Shown here in pieces: positions 1 through 8,959 of a stretch of 64,000 bases of DNA; positions within the stretch are counted from its first letter, which is position 1, and each line of letters starts with the position of its first letter. Position numbers and translations under genes: made by a program. Source of the stretch: Psychrobacillus sp. NEAU-3TGS (GTDB lineage: Bacteria > Bacillota > Bacilli > Bacillales_A > Planococcaceae); NCBI RefSeq assembly GCF_029955155.1, contig NZ_JAPNOZ010000010.1, forward strand, positions 713,661-777,660, given 5' to 3'. Under the pieces are notes generated by a model. It did no database searches. It worked only from the letters and a program-made list of their open reading frames with translations, and was not told the DNA's origin.

Positions 1-561
1 GGTAGCACCTTCAAGCATAGCCTCATGCATTAGTTCAACGACTCCTGTGTTTAACATCCCATGTTGCGGAAAAGCAACGATTTCATAACTCAATTTATCC
101 TTGGATTCCTCTAACGCTTCTCGAACTGAAATCAAATTCTGGAGACCGATGTACGGGTCAATATTTACATGTGTCCGAATATGCGTTGCGCCTTGTGAAG
201 CAAGCAGATCGATCATCGCCAATGCACGTTGCTTTCCTGTCTGTGCTAGCTCCGCAAGTTCGACTGCCTCCAATCTCAGGCGTTCTTTTAAATTTGCAGC
301 TGGCTGAATTGATTTCCAGTCCAACGATAGGTATGTTTTGTCCAAATGATTGTGCATTTCCCTAAATCCGGGCATTAATAACAAACCATTCATCGATTGA
401 GATCGAACATCAGTCGGGAGAGGAACTTCGACAGGTTGAACAGACTGTATTTTCCCTTCAACTATCTCAATGGAAACAAGTTCTGTAATGGTATACAGTG
501 TTCCATTTGCATCTGTTTTTCGTCCAGTCTCAATCTTCACATCGGTTAACCAAAACGTCAT
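1..561 (-). CDS. Cytosine-deaminase-like amidohydrolase, partial (C-terminus outside window)
   Basis: N-terminal 187 residues of a metal-dependent amidohydrolase (cytosine deaminase/COG0402 type), cut by the window edge. Visible are the N-terminal strand (MTFWLTDVKIETG) and the metal-binding motif MHNHLDKTY at residues 69-77. Further on, THIRTHVNIDP and YEIVAFPQHG match the two intact paralogs in this island. The start ATG at 561 overlaps the stop of the upstream gene in a 4-nt ATGA, so the two are translationally coupled. The family hydrolyses C-N bonds of cyclic amides, pyrimidines or triazines in the cytoplasm; the substrate here is unknown. Confidence 0.85.
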   Translation of the reverse strand, partial: MTFWLTDVKIETGRKTDANGTLYTITELVSIEIVEGKIQSVQPVEVPLPTDVRSQSMNGLLLMPGFREMHNHLDKTYLSLDWKSIQPAANLKERLRLEAVELAELAQTGKQRALAMIDLLASQGATHIRTHVNIDPYIGLQNLISVREALEESKDKLSYEIVAFPQHGMLNTGVVELMHEAMLEGAT

Positions 562-1796
562 GAATGAACGCCTTCTTCCACAACTTGTTTAGGAACAAAT
601 ATATTTCCCTTCCCATACACAGCGCGAATTGGTTTTCGTCTTGCAATCGCTTCTGCACTGCAGGTAGCGTCAACCAATAAAAATGAAGCATCATCTCCCG
701 CCTTTGGCCATTGTAGGTCTCCAGTTGGTGATAGTGGTGTCACCCCACCTGTAGCGAAACGAAGTAATTGGCTTAGACCAATTTCATCACTAATACGAAA
801 ACGCTCTCCCAATAATGCTAATTTCTGAATGGTATCCCCTGTTCCAAATGGAGACCAGTGATCTGTAATACTGTCATGTCCAACTGAAACCGGAACATTG
901 TTTTCCCAGAGGTAGGGAATAGGTATAGTCGGTCGATTGACAGGTACTGTAGTCGTTACATCAATACCAACCTCTGCAAGTCTTTCGGTTACTATCTGTA
1001 ATCGTGGATCGACAAGATCTCCGAGAGCCAAAGCATGGCTGATAGTTACCTTGCCCTGCTTTCCTGATGCCTCTGTCAGTTCTGCAATTTGTTCCATTTG
1101 AAAGGTTCCAAGGGAATCTGGATCATGTAAGTGAATATCAATCGGTGCATCAAATTCCTGTGCAATTGAGAAGACAGTTTCTAAGCTTTTTTCGATGTTA
1201 CGGTCAACAGTTGCTGGATCGACACCCCCAACATGCGTTGCTCCATTCGCCATTGCTTGACGAACAAGTTCGACTGAATCACTGCGTAATAGTCCGTGTT
1301 GTGGGAAAGCTACAATTTCATAGGTGATCAAGTCTTTATAGGCTTCTAGTGCTCTGACTGTAGCTTTCAAATTCTCAATTCCAACGACTGGGTCGATATT
1401 ACAATGTGTACGTATGTGTGTATGTCCATTCTGAATCAACAATTCGAGCATTTTCTTTGCACGCTCTTCCACCGTTGGCAATTGGTCTTTTAACACCTTT
1501 TGTTCTTCTTCAATTCGAGTAAATATTCCATTAATTGCTGGTCTGACTGCCTTCCAAGGTCCCCCGTAGTATGTTTTATCAATGTGAATGTGCATCTCAC
1601 GGAATGCAGGAATCATCAACGCCCCATTTGCATCTATCATTTCACTTTCAGATGGAGGTGCTTCTGTTGTGACATTGGCAATTTCCCCTTTTTCAATTTG
1701 AATATTCACTAGTTCTGTCAATGTTTTAGCGACTGTATTTTCAGGCTTTTCGTATCCTTTTTCAATTCGAACGTTTGTAATCCAATAATTATTCAT
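558..1796 (-). CDS. Cytosine-deaminase-like amidohydrolase
   Basis: Full-length 412-residue amidohydrolase. Metal ligands follow the CodA plan: HIH at 69-71, H222 in IDIHLHDPDS, H254 in ISHALALGD and D308 in GHDSITDHW. The position of the CodA catalytic Glu (three residues after the first barrel His) is Asp225, so chemistry may differ from true cytosine deaminase. The gene is the middle of a minus-strand run: substrate-binding lipoprotein, this gene, then a second amidohydrolase overlapping by 4 nt. Context implies hydrolysis of a compound imported by the neighbouring ABC transporter. The substrate cannot be named from sequence. Confidence 0.85.
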   Translation of the reverse strand: MNNYWITNVRIEKGYEKPENTVAKTLTELVNIQIEKGEIANVTTEAPPSESEMIDANGALMIPAFREMHIHIDKTYYGGPWKAVRPAINGIFTRIEEEQKVLKDQLPTVEERAKKMLELLIQNGHTHIRTHCNIDPVVGIENLKATVRALEAYKDLITYEIVAFPQHGLLRSDSVELVRQAMANGATHVGGVDPATVDRNIEKSLETVFSIAQEFDAPIDIHLHDPDSLGTFQMEQIAELTEASGKQGKVTISHALALGDLVDPRLQIVTERLAEVGIDVTTTVPVNRPTIPIPYLWENNVPVSVGHDSITDHWSPFGTGDTIQKLALLGERFRISDEIGLSQLLRFATGGVTPLSPTGDLQWPKAGDDASFLLVDATCSAEAIARRKPIRAVYGKGNIFVPKQVVEEGVHS

Positions 1797-1859
1797 TTAT
1801 TTCTTCCTCCTTTAATAGTCAGTGGCAATACCTTGATAGCTGATGCCGAGATATGATGA

Positions 1860-3425
1860 TTATTCAGTAATCTTTACATTCTCAATCATGAGGTAGTTCG
1901 ATGCGTTTAACCAATAACCAGACACATTTTTGTTGGATACAGCCAAGTGTTCATAGTTACGGATTGGTACATATACTGCTTCGTCTAACTCAATTTGTAA
2001 CACTTTTTCGTAAAGCGCTTTACGCTCTTCTTGGTCTGTTTCTTGTCTCGCTTGCTCAATTAATTGGTCGACTTCCGGATTAGTGTAATAGAATGAGTTT
2101 CCGGCAGGTCCATGTGATGAGGAATGGAACAGATTATATTGATTGTAGTCTCCATCTCCTGTTGCATTACCCCAACCTGAGATAAACATTTCATGTTCGC
2201 CGTTGTTCGTCATCTCAATAAATGCTCCATATTCCATCACTTGAATCTCAACATCAATGCCAATGCCTTTTAATTGGGACTGGATGACTTCAGCCATATT
2301 AATACGTTCTTTACGGTCACTAGTCAGCAAGGAAATTTTGTAGCCTTCTTCAATACCAGCTTCTTTTAGTAATTTTTTCGCTGCATTTAGATCGTAGGCA
2401 AGTGGTTTAGAAGATTCGCTATAACCGAAGACCTTTGGACTCATTGCAGAGTTCGCTAATGTACCGACATCATTGTAGACTCCAGAAATAATAGCTTCCC
2501 TTTCAATTGCGTGGCTGATCGCTTGACGTACACGCAAATCATCAAATGGTTCCTTTTCAACATTGAATCCTAGGTATTCAACTGCAAGACCTTCCGTTCG
2601 ATAAAGTTCCATCGTATCCGAAGCTTCGATTCGTTCTATCTCTGTTACTGGTACTTGGTCGTTAATATGCGCCTCACCAGTCTCAATCATCGCCAGACGT
2701 GTAGCGTCTTCTGGCACCACTTTAAAGACTACACGTTCAACAGCAGCTTCCTCCCCCCAATAGTCTGGATTCTTCACAATAGAAACCTCTTGCCCTGAGA
2801 TCCACTTTTCAAATGTATATGGTCCGGTACCTATCGGATTTTCTTTAAGGGCTTCAGGATTTTCTGTGATAGCTGTTGGACTGATCATACTTCCCTCTTG
2901 ACTTGCCAAAATGGAAAGCAATGGAGCGTATGGATAAGAGAGATGGAAACGAACCGTCAGTTCATCAACAATCTCTATTTCTTCGATCATTGAAAACTTT
3001 TCACGTTGTGGTGACCCTACAGCTGGATCTAAAAGACGATCCATAGTCGCTTTCACTGCATCAGCGTTGAATGGAGTCCCGTCATGGAAAGTCACGCCCT
3101 CCTGAAGTTTGAATTCCCAAGTAGTATCATCGATTACATTCCATTCTTTTGCCAGACCGGGTTGAGTCTCAAAGTTCTCATCAGGCCTTACTAACGTTTC
3201 ATAGACTTTTTGGTACAAAATATTTGCAGATGGGATATCCGTAATAAAATGGGGATCAAGATTTGTAGCATCCGACAGACGTACTACAATCAACTCTTCC
3301 GCCGTATTTTCTACCCCATCAGTTTGTTCCTCTGTCCCTGTCGAACCACTAGTCGAACATGCTGCTAATAGTAGCGTGATACTCCCAGCAAGGAACAAAT
3401 GTTTCATCTTTTTCATCACTCTCAT
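1860..3425 (-). CDS. ABC transporter substrate-binding lipoprotein, family 5 (peptide/nickel type)
   Basis: 521-residue SBP_bac_5 protein with a lipoprotein signal: basic start, hydrophobic core and lipobox LLAAC with lipidated Cys23. The mature part has the family landmarks LAKEWNVIDDTTWEFKLQEG, VTFHDGTPF and PIGTGPY. It should bind substrate outside the membrane and deliver it to the permease encoded divergently at 3626. It is clearly paralogous to the lipoprotein at 11764-13323, with the same segments in the same order. A GA-rich ribosome site precedes ATG 3425. The two flanking amidohydrolases suggest a cyclic amide or amino-acid derivative rather than an ordinary peptide. Confidence 0.9.
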   Translation of the reverse strand: MRVMKKMKHLFLAGSITLLLAACSTSGSTGTEEQTDGVENTAEELIVVRLSDATNLDPHFITDIPSANILYQKVYETLVRPDENFETQPGLAKEWNVIDDTTWEFKLQEGVTFHDGTPFNADAVKATMDRLLDPAVGSPQREKFSMIEEIEIVDELTVRFHLSYPYAPLLSILASQEGSMISPTAITENPEALKENPIGTGPYTFEKWISGQEVSIVKNPDYWGEEAAVERVVFKVVPEDATRLAMIETGEAHINDQVPVTEIERIEASDTMELYRTEGLAVEYLGFNVEKEPFDDLRVRQAISHAIEREAIISGVYNDVGTLANSAMSPKVFGYSESSKPLAYDLNAAKKLLKEAGIEEGYKISLLTSDRKERINMAEVIQSQLKGIGIDVEIQVMEYGAFIEMTNNGEHEMFISGWGNATGDGDYNQYNLFHSSSHGPAGNSFYYTNPEVDQLIEQARQETDQEERKALYEKVLQIELDEAVYVPIRNYEHLAVSNKNVSGYWLNASNYLMIENVKITE

Positions 3426-3543
3426 TTCCCTTCCCTTTGAAATTGATGCATAGCATCTATTGGTTACAGTACCTATCGTACTTAAATGTTCCCCATGCGT
3501 TTTGCATTATTTTTACAAGTTGTTTTACTATTTCGACTATATA

Positions 3544-3572
3544 TTCAAAACACATTTACTTTTCTATATAAT
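3544..3572 (+). promoter_or_regulatory. Predicted sigma-A promoter of the dppC-like operon
   Basis: TTCAAA (3544-3549, 4 of 6 matches to TTGACA), a 17-nt spacer and a perfect TATAAT (3567-3572) lie 54 nt before the ATG of the first permease gene. The weak -35 would fit activation, perhaps by the YesN-type regulator encoded in the same operon. This is pattern matching only. Confidence 0.5.
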
Positions 3573-3625
3573 TTGATAATTTTAAGCTAGCTTACTGATT
3601 TTAAATTGAAAAAGGAGAGAACATT

Positions 3626-4525
3626 ATGTCAACGATCCAAGAGACAGATACACTTGCTGTCACTCAAGTATTAGGCGCTCCCAAAGAGTCCGCTTGGCGC
3701 AATTTTATTTCTCAGTTTTTCCGAAATAAAGCGGCTGTTGTTGGAGCTATTATCATTGCCTTCTATGTTTTTATTGCTATCTTTGCTCCACTACTTGCTC
3801 CTTATGATCCTTACGAGATTCAATTGGAGAACAAGCTTCAATCTCCTTCTATTGAACACTGGATGGGTACTGACGACAAAGGACGAGACATATTAAGCAG
3901 AATTCTTTATGGCTCTCGTCTCTCTATGGGAGTTGGATTTGCTGCTGTAGCCTTTGGTGCATTCTTTGGAATTCTTTTTGGCTTGATTGCAGGTTATTAC
4001 GGTAAATGGGTAGATTCCCTCATTATGCGGTGTATGGATGTACTTCTTGCATTTCCAGGTATTCTCTTAGCACTTGCTATCATCAGTGCATTAGGACCAG
4101 GAATGATCAATGTAACGATAGCAGTAGGAGCATTTTCAGTACCTCTATTTGCTCGAATCGTACGCGGTTCTACTTTAGAAGTAAAGAAATTAGAGTATGT
4201 AGATGCCATTCGGTCATTAGGTGCTAAAGACAGTACAATCATCTTTCGCCACATCTTACCGAACATTCTATCACCGATTATCGTGCAAGGGACATTAAGG
4301 ATTGCTACAGCAATTTTGTCTGCTGCTGGTTTATCCTTCCTAGGTCTAGGAGCCCAGCCTCCATCGTCTGAATGGGGAACTATGTTAAGCGGCGGACGTG
4401 ATTTCTTATTCTCTGCACCTTACATTGCTATTTTCCCAGGAATGGCCATCGCCATTCTAGTTCTTGGCTTTAATATCTTTGGCGACGGATTGCGTGATGC
4501 ACTAGATCCGCGTATGAAAAATTAG
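3626..4525 (+). CDS. ABC transporter permease, DppC/OppC type
   Basis: 299-residue inner-membrane permease. It has the OppC-type N-terminal segment, one transmembrane helix, then the GTDDKGRDILSRILYG motif and a five-helix binding-protein-dependent transport domain. The EAA loop, which contacts the ATPases, reads DAIRSLGAKDSTIIFRHILP. AAAGGAGA precedes ATG 3626. It is the first gene of a plus-strand operon (permease, permease, ATPase, ATPase, histidine kinase, regulator, symporter) divergent from a substrate-binding lipoprotein. It pairs with the next gene to form the channel. Confidence 0.92.
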   Translation: MSTIQETDTLAVTQVLGAPKESAWRNFISQFFRNKAAVVGAIIIAFYVFIAIFAPLLAPYDPYEIQLENKLQSPSIEHWMGTDDKGRDILSRILYGSRLSMGVGFAAVAFGAFFGILFGLIAGYYGKWVDSLIMRCMDVLLAFPGILLALAIISALGPGMINVTIAVGAFSVPLFARIVRGSTLEVKKLEYVDAIRSLGAKDSTIIFRHILPNILSPIIVQGTLRIATAILSAAGLSFLGLGAQPPSSEWGTMLSGGRDFLFSAPYIAIFPGMAIAILVLGFNIFGDGLRDALDPRMKN

Positions 4526-4536
4526 GAGGTGCTTAC

Positions 4537-5457
4537 ATGATTTGGTTCATTACAAAACGTTTAATGCAGACCGTACCGGTCATTATTGGAGTTACTATTG
4601 TAGTATTTGTCATTATGCAACTTGTTCCTGGAGATCCGGCTGTCCTACTTGCTGGTGAAGGGGCAACAAAAGAGACGATTGAAGCACTTCGTGAACAACT
4701 CGGTCTTCATCAACCTCTCTATGTACAATACTTCGATTATGTTAGCAATCTACTACGGGGCGATATGGGCTTCTCACTCAAAAATAACCAGCCCGTGTTG
4801 CAAGAAATTATGACTCGTCTACCGATTACATTAGAGCTTGCTATTTTCAGTACGCTTATCACTATCGTCCTTGGGATGCTTGCAGGTATCATCTCTGCGA
4901 TTAGACCGTATTCCATCTTAGATACAGTTGTTATGGTTGTTGCATTACTAGGTATCTCATTACCAAGCTTTTGGTTCGGTTTGATGTTAATGTATTCCTT
5001 TTCAGTCAAACTTCATATTTTCCCTGTTGCAGGGTGGGATAGCATGTTACACGTTGTTCTTCCCGCATTCACGCTTGGAGCAGGTGGTGCTGCAATCGTG
5101 GCTCGAATGACACGTTCGAGCATGCTAGAAGTTATTCGCCAAGATTATATTCGGACAGCACGTGCAAAGGGTGTTAAAGAGCGTGTAATCATCTACAAGC
5201 ACGCATTAAGAAATGCGCTAATTCCTGTCATTACTGTTGTCGGATTGCAATTCGGTGCTCTTTTAGGTGGAACTGTTCTAGTGGAGTCCATCTTTGCAAT
5301 CAATGGATTAGGTCGTATGATTGTCGACGCAATTCGTATGCGTGACCTGCCTGTCGTCCAAGGCGGTGTTCTTGTCGCTTCTCTTGTATTCGTTGTAGTA
5401 AACCTAATCGTAGATATTCTATATCGTCTATTCAATAAACGTATCGAACTTAATTAA
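4537..5457 (+). CDS. ABC transporter permease, DppB/OppB type
   Basis: 306-residue permease with the DppB hallmarks: N-terminal helix, VPGDPAVLLAG, QLGLHQPLYVQYFDYV and the EAA loop TARAKGVKERVIIYKHALRN. It forms the translocation channel with the DppC-like subunit. The start follows TAGGAGG 11 nt after the previous stop, so it is co-transcribed and probably co-translated. Confidence 0.93.
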   Translation: MIWFITKRLMQTVPVIIGVTIVVFVIMQLVPGDPAVLLAGEGATKETIEALREQLGLHQPLYVQYFDYVSNLLRGDMGFSLKNNQPVLQEIMTRLPITLELAIFSTLITIVLGMLAGIISAIRPYSILDTVVMVVALLGISLPSFWFGLMLMYSFSVKLHIFPVAGWDSMLHVVLPAFTLGAGGAAIVARMTRSSMLEVIRQDYIRTARAKGVKERVIIYKHALRNALIPVITVVGLQFGALLGGTVLVESIFAINGLGRMIVDAIRMRDLPVVQGGVLVASLVFVVVNLIVDILYRLFNKRIELN

Positions 5458-5479
5458 TTCAAGAAAGTAGGTGATTTTC

Positions 5480-6481
5480 ATGTCAAAAGAGGTCATATTA
5501 GAAGTTAAAAATCTGCAGACTCATTTCACAACTAAACGAGGTACAAGTAAGGCCGTGGATGGGATTGATTTTACACTTCACAAAGGGGAAACCCTTGGAA
5601 TTGTAGGGGAGTCGGGATGTGGTAAGAGTATCACGTCGCTTTCAATCTTACGTCTAATTCCTTCTCCTCCAGGAAAAATTGCCGGAGGAGAAGTTCTCTT
5701 CAAAGGAAGGAACTTAGTGGAACTTCCTGAATCTGAGATGAGAAAATTACGGGGAAATGAGATCTCGATGATTTTTCAGGAACCAATGACGTCGCTGAAC
5801 CCAGTACTTCCTGTTGGTGAGCAGATTGCAGAAGCTATCCGCCTTCATCAGAACCTAAATAAAAAAGAGGCTGCTAAAAAAGCAGTAGAAATGTTAGGTC
5901 TTGTAGGTATCCCATCTCCCGAAAAACGCGCCAAACAAGAGCCGTTTCAATTGAGTGGCGGCATGCGACAACGTGTGATGATCGCGATGGCACTATCATG
6001 TAATCCTGAAGTTCTTATTGCAGATGAACCAACAACGGCATTAGATGTAACTATTCAAGCTCAAATCTTAAGATTGATGAAAGAACTGCAAGAACGATTA
6101 GGGATGGGTGTAATACTCATTACACACGATTTGGGAGTGGTCGCTGAAACATGCGATAAAGTGGCCGTTATGTATGCAGGAAACATCGTAGAACATGCAA
6201 CTACAGAAACGTTATTTGAAACTCCCTTGCACCCATACACGCAAGGACTATTAGCTTCATTGCCAAAAATTGATGAGGATCAAGAAGAGCTTTATACAAT
6301 TGAGGGAAATGTACCAAGTGCATTCAATATGCCATCCGGTTGCCGTTTTGCTTCCCGATGTCCATTGGCAACAAACCTATGTCGAGAGTATAAGCCTGAA
6401 TTAATTGAACATGAAAGCGGCTCAAAGGTACGATGCTGGGTTTACAGTAATAAGTGGCAAGAACAGGAGGTAGTTGTGTAA
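5480..6481 (+). CDS. ABC transporter ATP-binding protein, DppD type
   Basis: 333-residue ATPase with Walker [10 protein letters not shown]-loop [12 protein letters not shown], signature LSGGMRQR, Walker [10 protein letters not shown], the H-loop THDLG and the C-terminal oligopeptide-transporter extension with cysteines ([15 protein letters not shown]) typical of DppD/OppD. I use ATG 5480, 6 nt after TAGGTG, rather than an in-frame GTG at 5471. It powers import through the two permeases as a heterodimer with the next gene. Confidence 0.93.
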   Translation: MSKEVILEVKNLQTHFTTKRGTSKAVDGIDFTLHKGETLGIVGESGCGKSITSLSILRLIPSPPGKIAGGEVLFKGRNLVELPESEMRKLRGNEISMIFQEPMTSLNPVLPVGEQIAEAIRLHQNLNKKEAAKKAVEMLGLVGIPSPEKRAKQEPFQLSGGMRQRVMIAMALSCNPEVLIADEPTTALDVTIQAQILRLMKELQERLGMGVILITHDLGVVAETCDKVAVMYAGNIVEHATTETLFETPLHPYTQGLLASLPKIDEDQEELYTIEGNVPSAFNMPSGCRFASRCPLATNLCREYKPELIEHESGSKVRCWVYSNKWQEQEVVV

Positions 6482-7479
6482 TGGTAAATGTCCAAGAACA
6501 AAAGGTTCTCCTAGAAGTACAAAATCTTAAACAGTACTTCCCTGTAAAACGAGAAAAGCTATTGCAACCTAAGCTTTCTGTGAAGGCTGTGGATGATATT
6601 AGTTTCACACTGCGCGAAGGAGAAACGTTAAGTATTGTAGGAGAAAGCGGTTGTGGTAAATCTACAACCGGTCGAGCGATCCTAAGATTAGACGAACCGA
6701 CAGCGGGAAAAGTAGTGTATAATGGTAAGAATATATTAGAATTGTCAAAAAAGGATTTGCGGACATTACGAGGTGACTTACAAGTAATTTTCCAAGACCC
6801 TTTCGCATCTTTAAATCCACGACAAACGATTCAACAGATCCTTTCTGAAGCGATGTCGATTCAAAACTCCGTTCAGAAAGAGTTAAGAAAAGATCGAATG
6901 AGAGAACTTATGCATCTCGTAGGACTGCCTGAAGAAGCATTGTCTCGTCATCCTCATGAATTTAGTGGCGGACAGCGACAGCGTATCGGAATTGCACGAG
7001 CATTGGCTGTGAACCCTAAATTGATAATTTGTGACGAAGCCGTATCTGCCTTAGATGTATCAATTCAAGCACAAATCTTAAATTTGTTAAAACGACTACA
7101 ACGTCAATTGAATTTGACATTTTTGTTTATATCACATGATTTAAGCGTTGTTCGTCATATCTCTGATCGTGTCATGGTAATGTACCTTGGTAAAGTAGTA
7201 GAAATTGCGCCTAAACACGCACTGTTTGATCAACCAACACACCCGTATACTCGAGCATTACTCTCATCAATACCTGTACCCAATCCTAAGGTACAAACGG
7301 AACGTATTCTTTTATCAGGGGATGTCCCCTCACCAATCAATCCGCCATCTGGTTGTCGCTTTCATACTCGCTGTCCTTTTGCGACAGAATTATGTAGTAG
7401 CAAGGAACCGGAGACAGTAGAAGTGCAAAATGGACACTACGTTGCGTGTCACTACGCGAACGATTTCTTCTCTGCTTAA
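6481..7479 (+). CDS. ABC transporter ATP-binding protein, DppF type
   Basis: 332-residue ATPase with Walker [23 protein letters not shown], signature FSGGQRQRIGIARAL, Walker B and a C-terminal CRFHTRCPFATELC extension. Its ATG (6481) shares one base with the stop of the preceding gene (TAATG), and AGGAGG lies 10 nt upstream, so the two ATPases are coupled. Partner of the DppD-like subunit. Confidence 0.93.
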   Translation: MVNVQEQKVLLEVQNLKQYFPVKREKLLQPKLSVKAVDDISFTLREGETLSIVGESGCGKSTTGRAILRLDEPTAGKVVYNGKNILELSKKDLRTLRGDLQVIFQDPFASLNPRQTIQQILSEAMSIQNSVQKELRKDRMRELMHLVGLPEEALSRHPHEFSGGQRQRIGIARALAVNPKLIICDEAVSALDVSIQAQILNLLKRLQRQLNLTFLFISHDLSVVRHISDRVMVMYLGKVVEIAPKHALFDQPTHPYTRALLSSIPVPNPKVQTERILLSGDVPSPINPPSGCRFHTRCPFATELCSSKEPETVEVQNGHYVACHYANDFFSA

Positions 7480-7506
7480 CCGATTTTTAAAAAGGAGTCA
7501 GAGCAT

Positions 7507-8286
7507 ATGTTAACAATTGAGGCTTTTACGATATTCATCGCCCTCTGCATTCTGGCTCCTATTTTAGGAGCGCTTGCCCTATTGTTTTTATTAGCTTACG
7601 AAAATCGAATTGATTTACTAGAAAAACAAAAGAAAGAAATGGCTTTAGAACGTGATTTACAGGAAGCACTCTACAATCAACTCAATCAAGAAATACAACC
7701 TCATTTCTTTTTTAACACGCTAAATTCCTTGCTGAGTTTAGCAAGACTTGGACGAAAAGAAGAGTTAATTTCAGGAATTGAAAACTTCTCAAAGTTACTA
7801 AAACACAAATATATTACTACTGATAGAACACTAACCTTGCAAAAGGAACTTGAATATGTCGAATACTACTTGGCAATACAACGAATCAGGTTCCGTGAAC
7901 GCCTTGAAATCGATTGGCAAACAGAACAGCAGGTATCGTCTGCTCTTACTATTCCATATTTAGTCCAAACATTAATTGAAAATGCCTTTAAACATGCATT
8001 TGAAAAAAATCCAGGGCGAGCTCATTTAATCATTTCTGCAATTCGTAAAGGGTCGCAAGTACAAATAGCTGTCACCAACAATCTTGTCGTTTCTTCAACA
8101 GATAAAGAAGATACTACAGGAATAGGGTTATCAAACTTAGAGAATCGTCTCTCGCTCTTGTTTTCGAAAGACGAAATATCTATTGAAAGCCAGATAAACG
8201 GGGAATGGATCACCGTATCTATCTCATATCCATTTCAATATTGGGAAGAAAGGAGAAATAAAAATGAACATTTTAGTAGTAGATGA
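7507..8286 (+). CDS. Sensor histidine kinase, LytS/YesM-like (His_kinase family)
   Basis: 259-residue kinase with one N-terminal membrane helix (about residues 8-30), a short coiled linker, the LytS-type phosphoacceptor box QPHFFFNTLNSLL with His66, and a HATPase domain (N-box VQTLIENAFKHAF, G-box TGIGLSNLENRL). There is almost no extracellular domain, so it may sense a membrane event or partner with a transporter. It overlaps the response regulator by 23 nt and sits directly after the ABC genes, which suggests that it controls them. Confidence 0.88.
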   Translation: MLTIEAFTIFIALCILAPILGALALLFLLAYENRIDLLEKQKKEMALERDLQEALYNQLNQEIQPHFFFNTLNSLLSLARLGRKEELISGIENFSKLLKHKYITTDRTLTLQKELEYVEYYLAIQRIRFRERLEIDWQTEQQVSSALTIPYLVQTLIENAFKHAFEKNPGRAHLIISAIRKGSQVQIAVTNNLVVSSTDKEDTTGIGLSNLENRLSLLFSKDEISIESQINGEWITVSISYPFQYWEERRNKNEHFSSR

Positions 8287-8959
8287 CGAACCTCTCGAGA
8301 TTGAACAGATGGTGTATCTCATTGAAAAGCATTTCCCTACCGCTACAGTGTGGAAAGCCCAAGACGCATCGCAAGCTATTCGTCTTGCCCGAAAGACTTC
8401 TATTCGTCTTGCCTTTTTGGATATACAGATGCCCGGTAAAAGTGGATTGGACCTTGCTCAGGAACTTAAAACAGAAACAAAAGCTGATCTGGTTATGGTC
8501 ACTGCATTTCAAAGTTTTGAATTTGCACAACAGGCTATCAAAGTCGGAGTATTGGATTATTTGACTAAACCGATTATAGAAGAGGATCTAGTGCGTGTAC
8601 TAAATCATTATACAGCTCATTCTCACTATTCCGAGACGATACGCCGTACGCTTCAAATTATTCATGAAGAATTTGGTGAGCGTCTAACACTTAGCAGTTT
8701 AGCGTCCCGTATACATATCAATCCGGCCTACTTAAGTCGAAAGTTTCAAGAAGAAGTTGGAACGGGGTTTGCTGAATACGTGAACCATTATCGTCTCGTC
8801 GCAGCCAAGCGAATGTTATGCGAAAAGCCAGATGCCACAATTTCATCTATTGCTGAATGTTGCGGCTTCAACAGCCAGCACTACTTTAGCCAAATGTTTC
8901 GCAAAGAATTTAACACCACCCCACGAGATTACAGAGCCAAGGAGCTGTACATGGCATGA
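8264..8959 (+). CDS. Response regulator, YesN-like (REC + AraC-type HTH)
   Basis: 231-residue regulator. The receiver domain has acidic D7-D8, phosphoacceptor D53 (LAFLDIQMPG) and K102 in LTKP. The C-terminal half is an AraC/XylS double HTH (LTLSSLASRIHINPAYLSRK and the second helix pair ending FRKEFNTTPRDYR). The start lies inside the kinase gene behind AAAGGAG. It probably activates the divergent lipoprotein/amidohydrolase operons and the transporter in response to substrate. Confidence 0.9.
   Translation: MNILVVDDEPLEIEQMVYLIEKHFPTATVWKAQDASQAIRLARKTSIRLAFLDIQMPGKSGLDLAQELKTETKADLVMVTAFQSFEFAQQAIKVGVLDYLTKPIIEEDLVRVLNHYTAHSHYSETIRRTLQIIHEEFGERLTLSSLASRIHINPAYLSRKFQEEVGTGFAEYVNHYRLVAAKRMLCEKPDATISSIAECCGFNSQHYFSQMFRKEFNTTPRDYRAKELYMA

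Noticed and set aside
2011-2024. Perfect palindrome GTAAAGCGCTTTAC considered as a cre site
   Set aside because: It is inside a coding region and lacks the outer TG..CA bases of the cre consensus.
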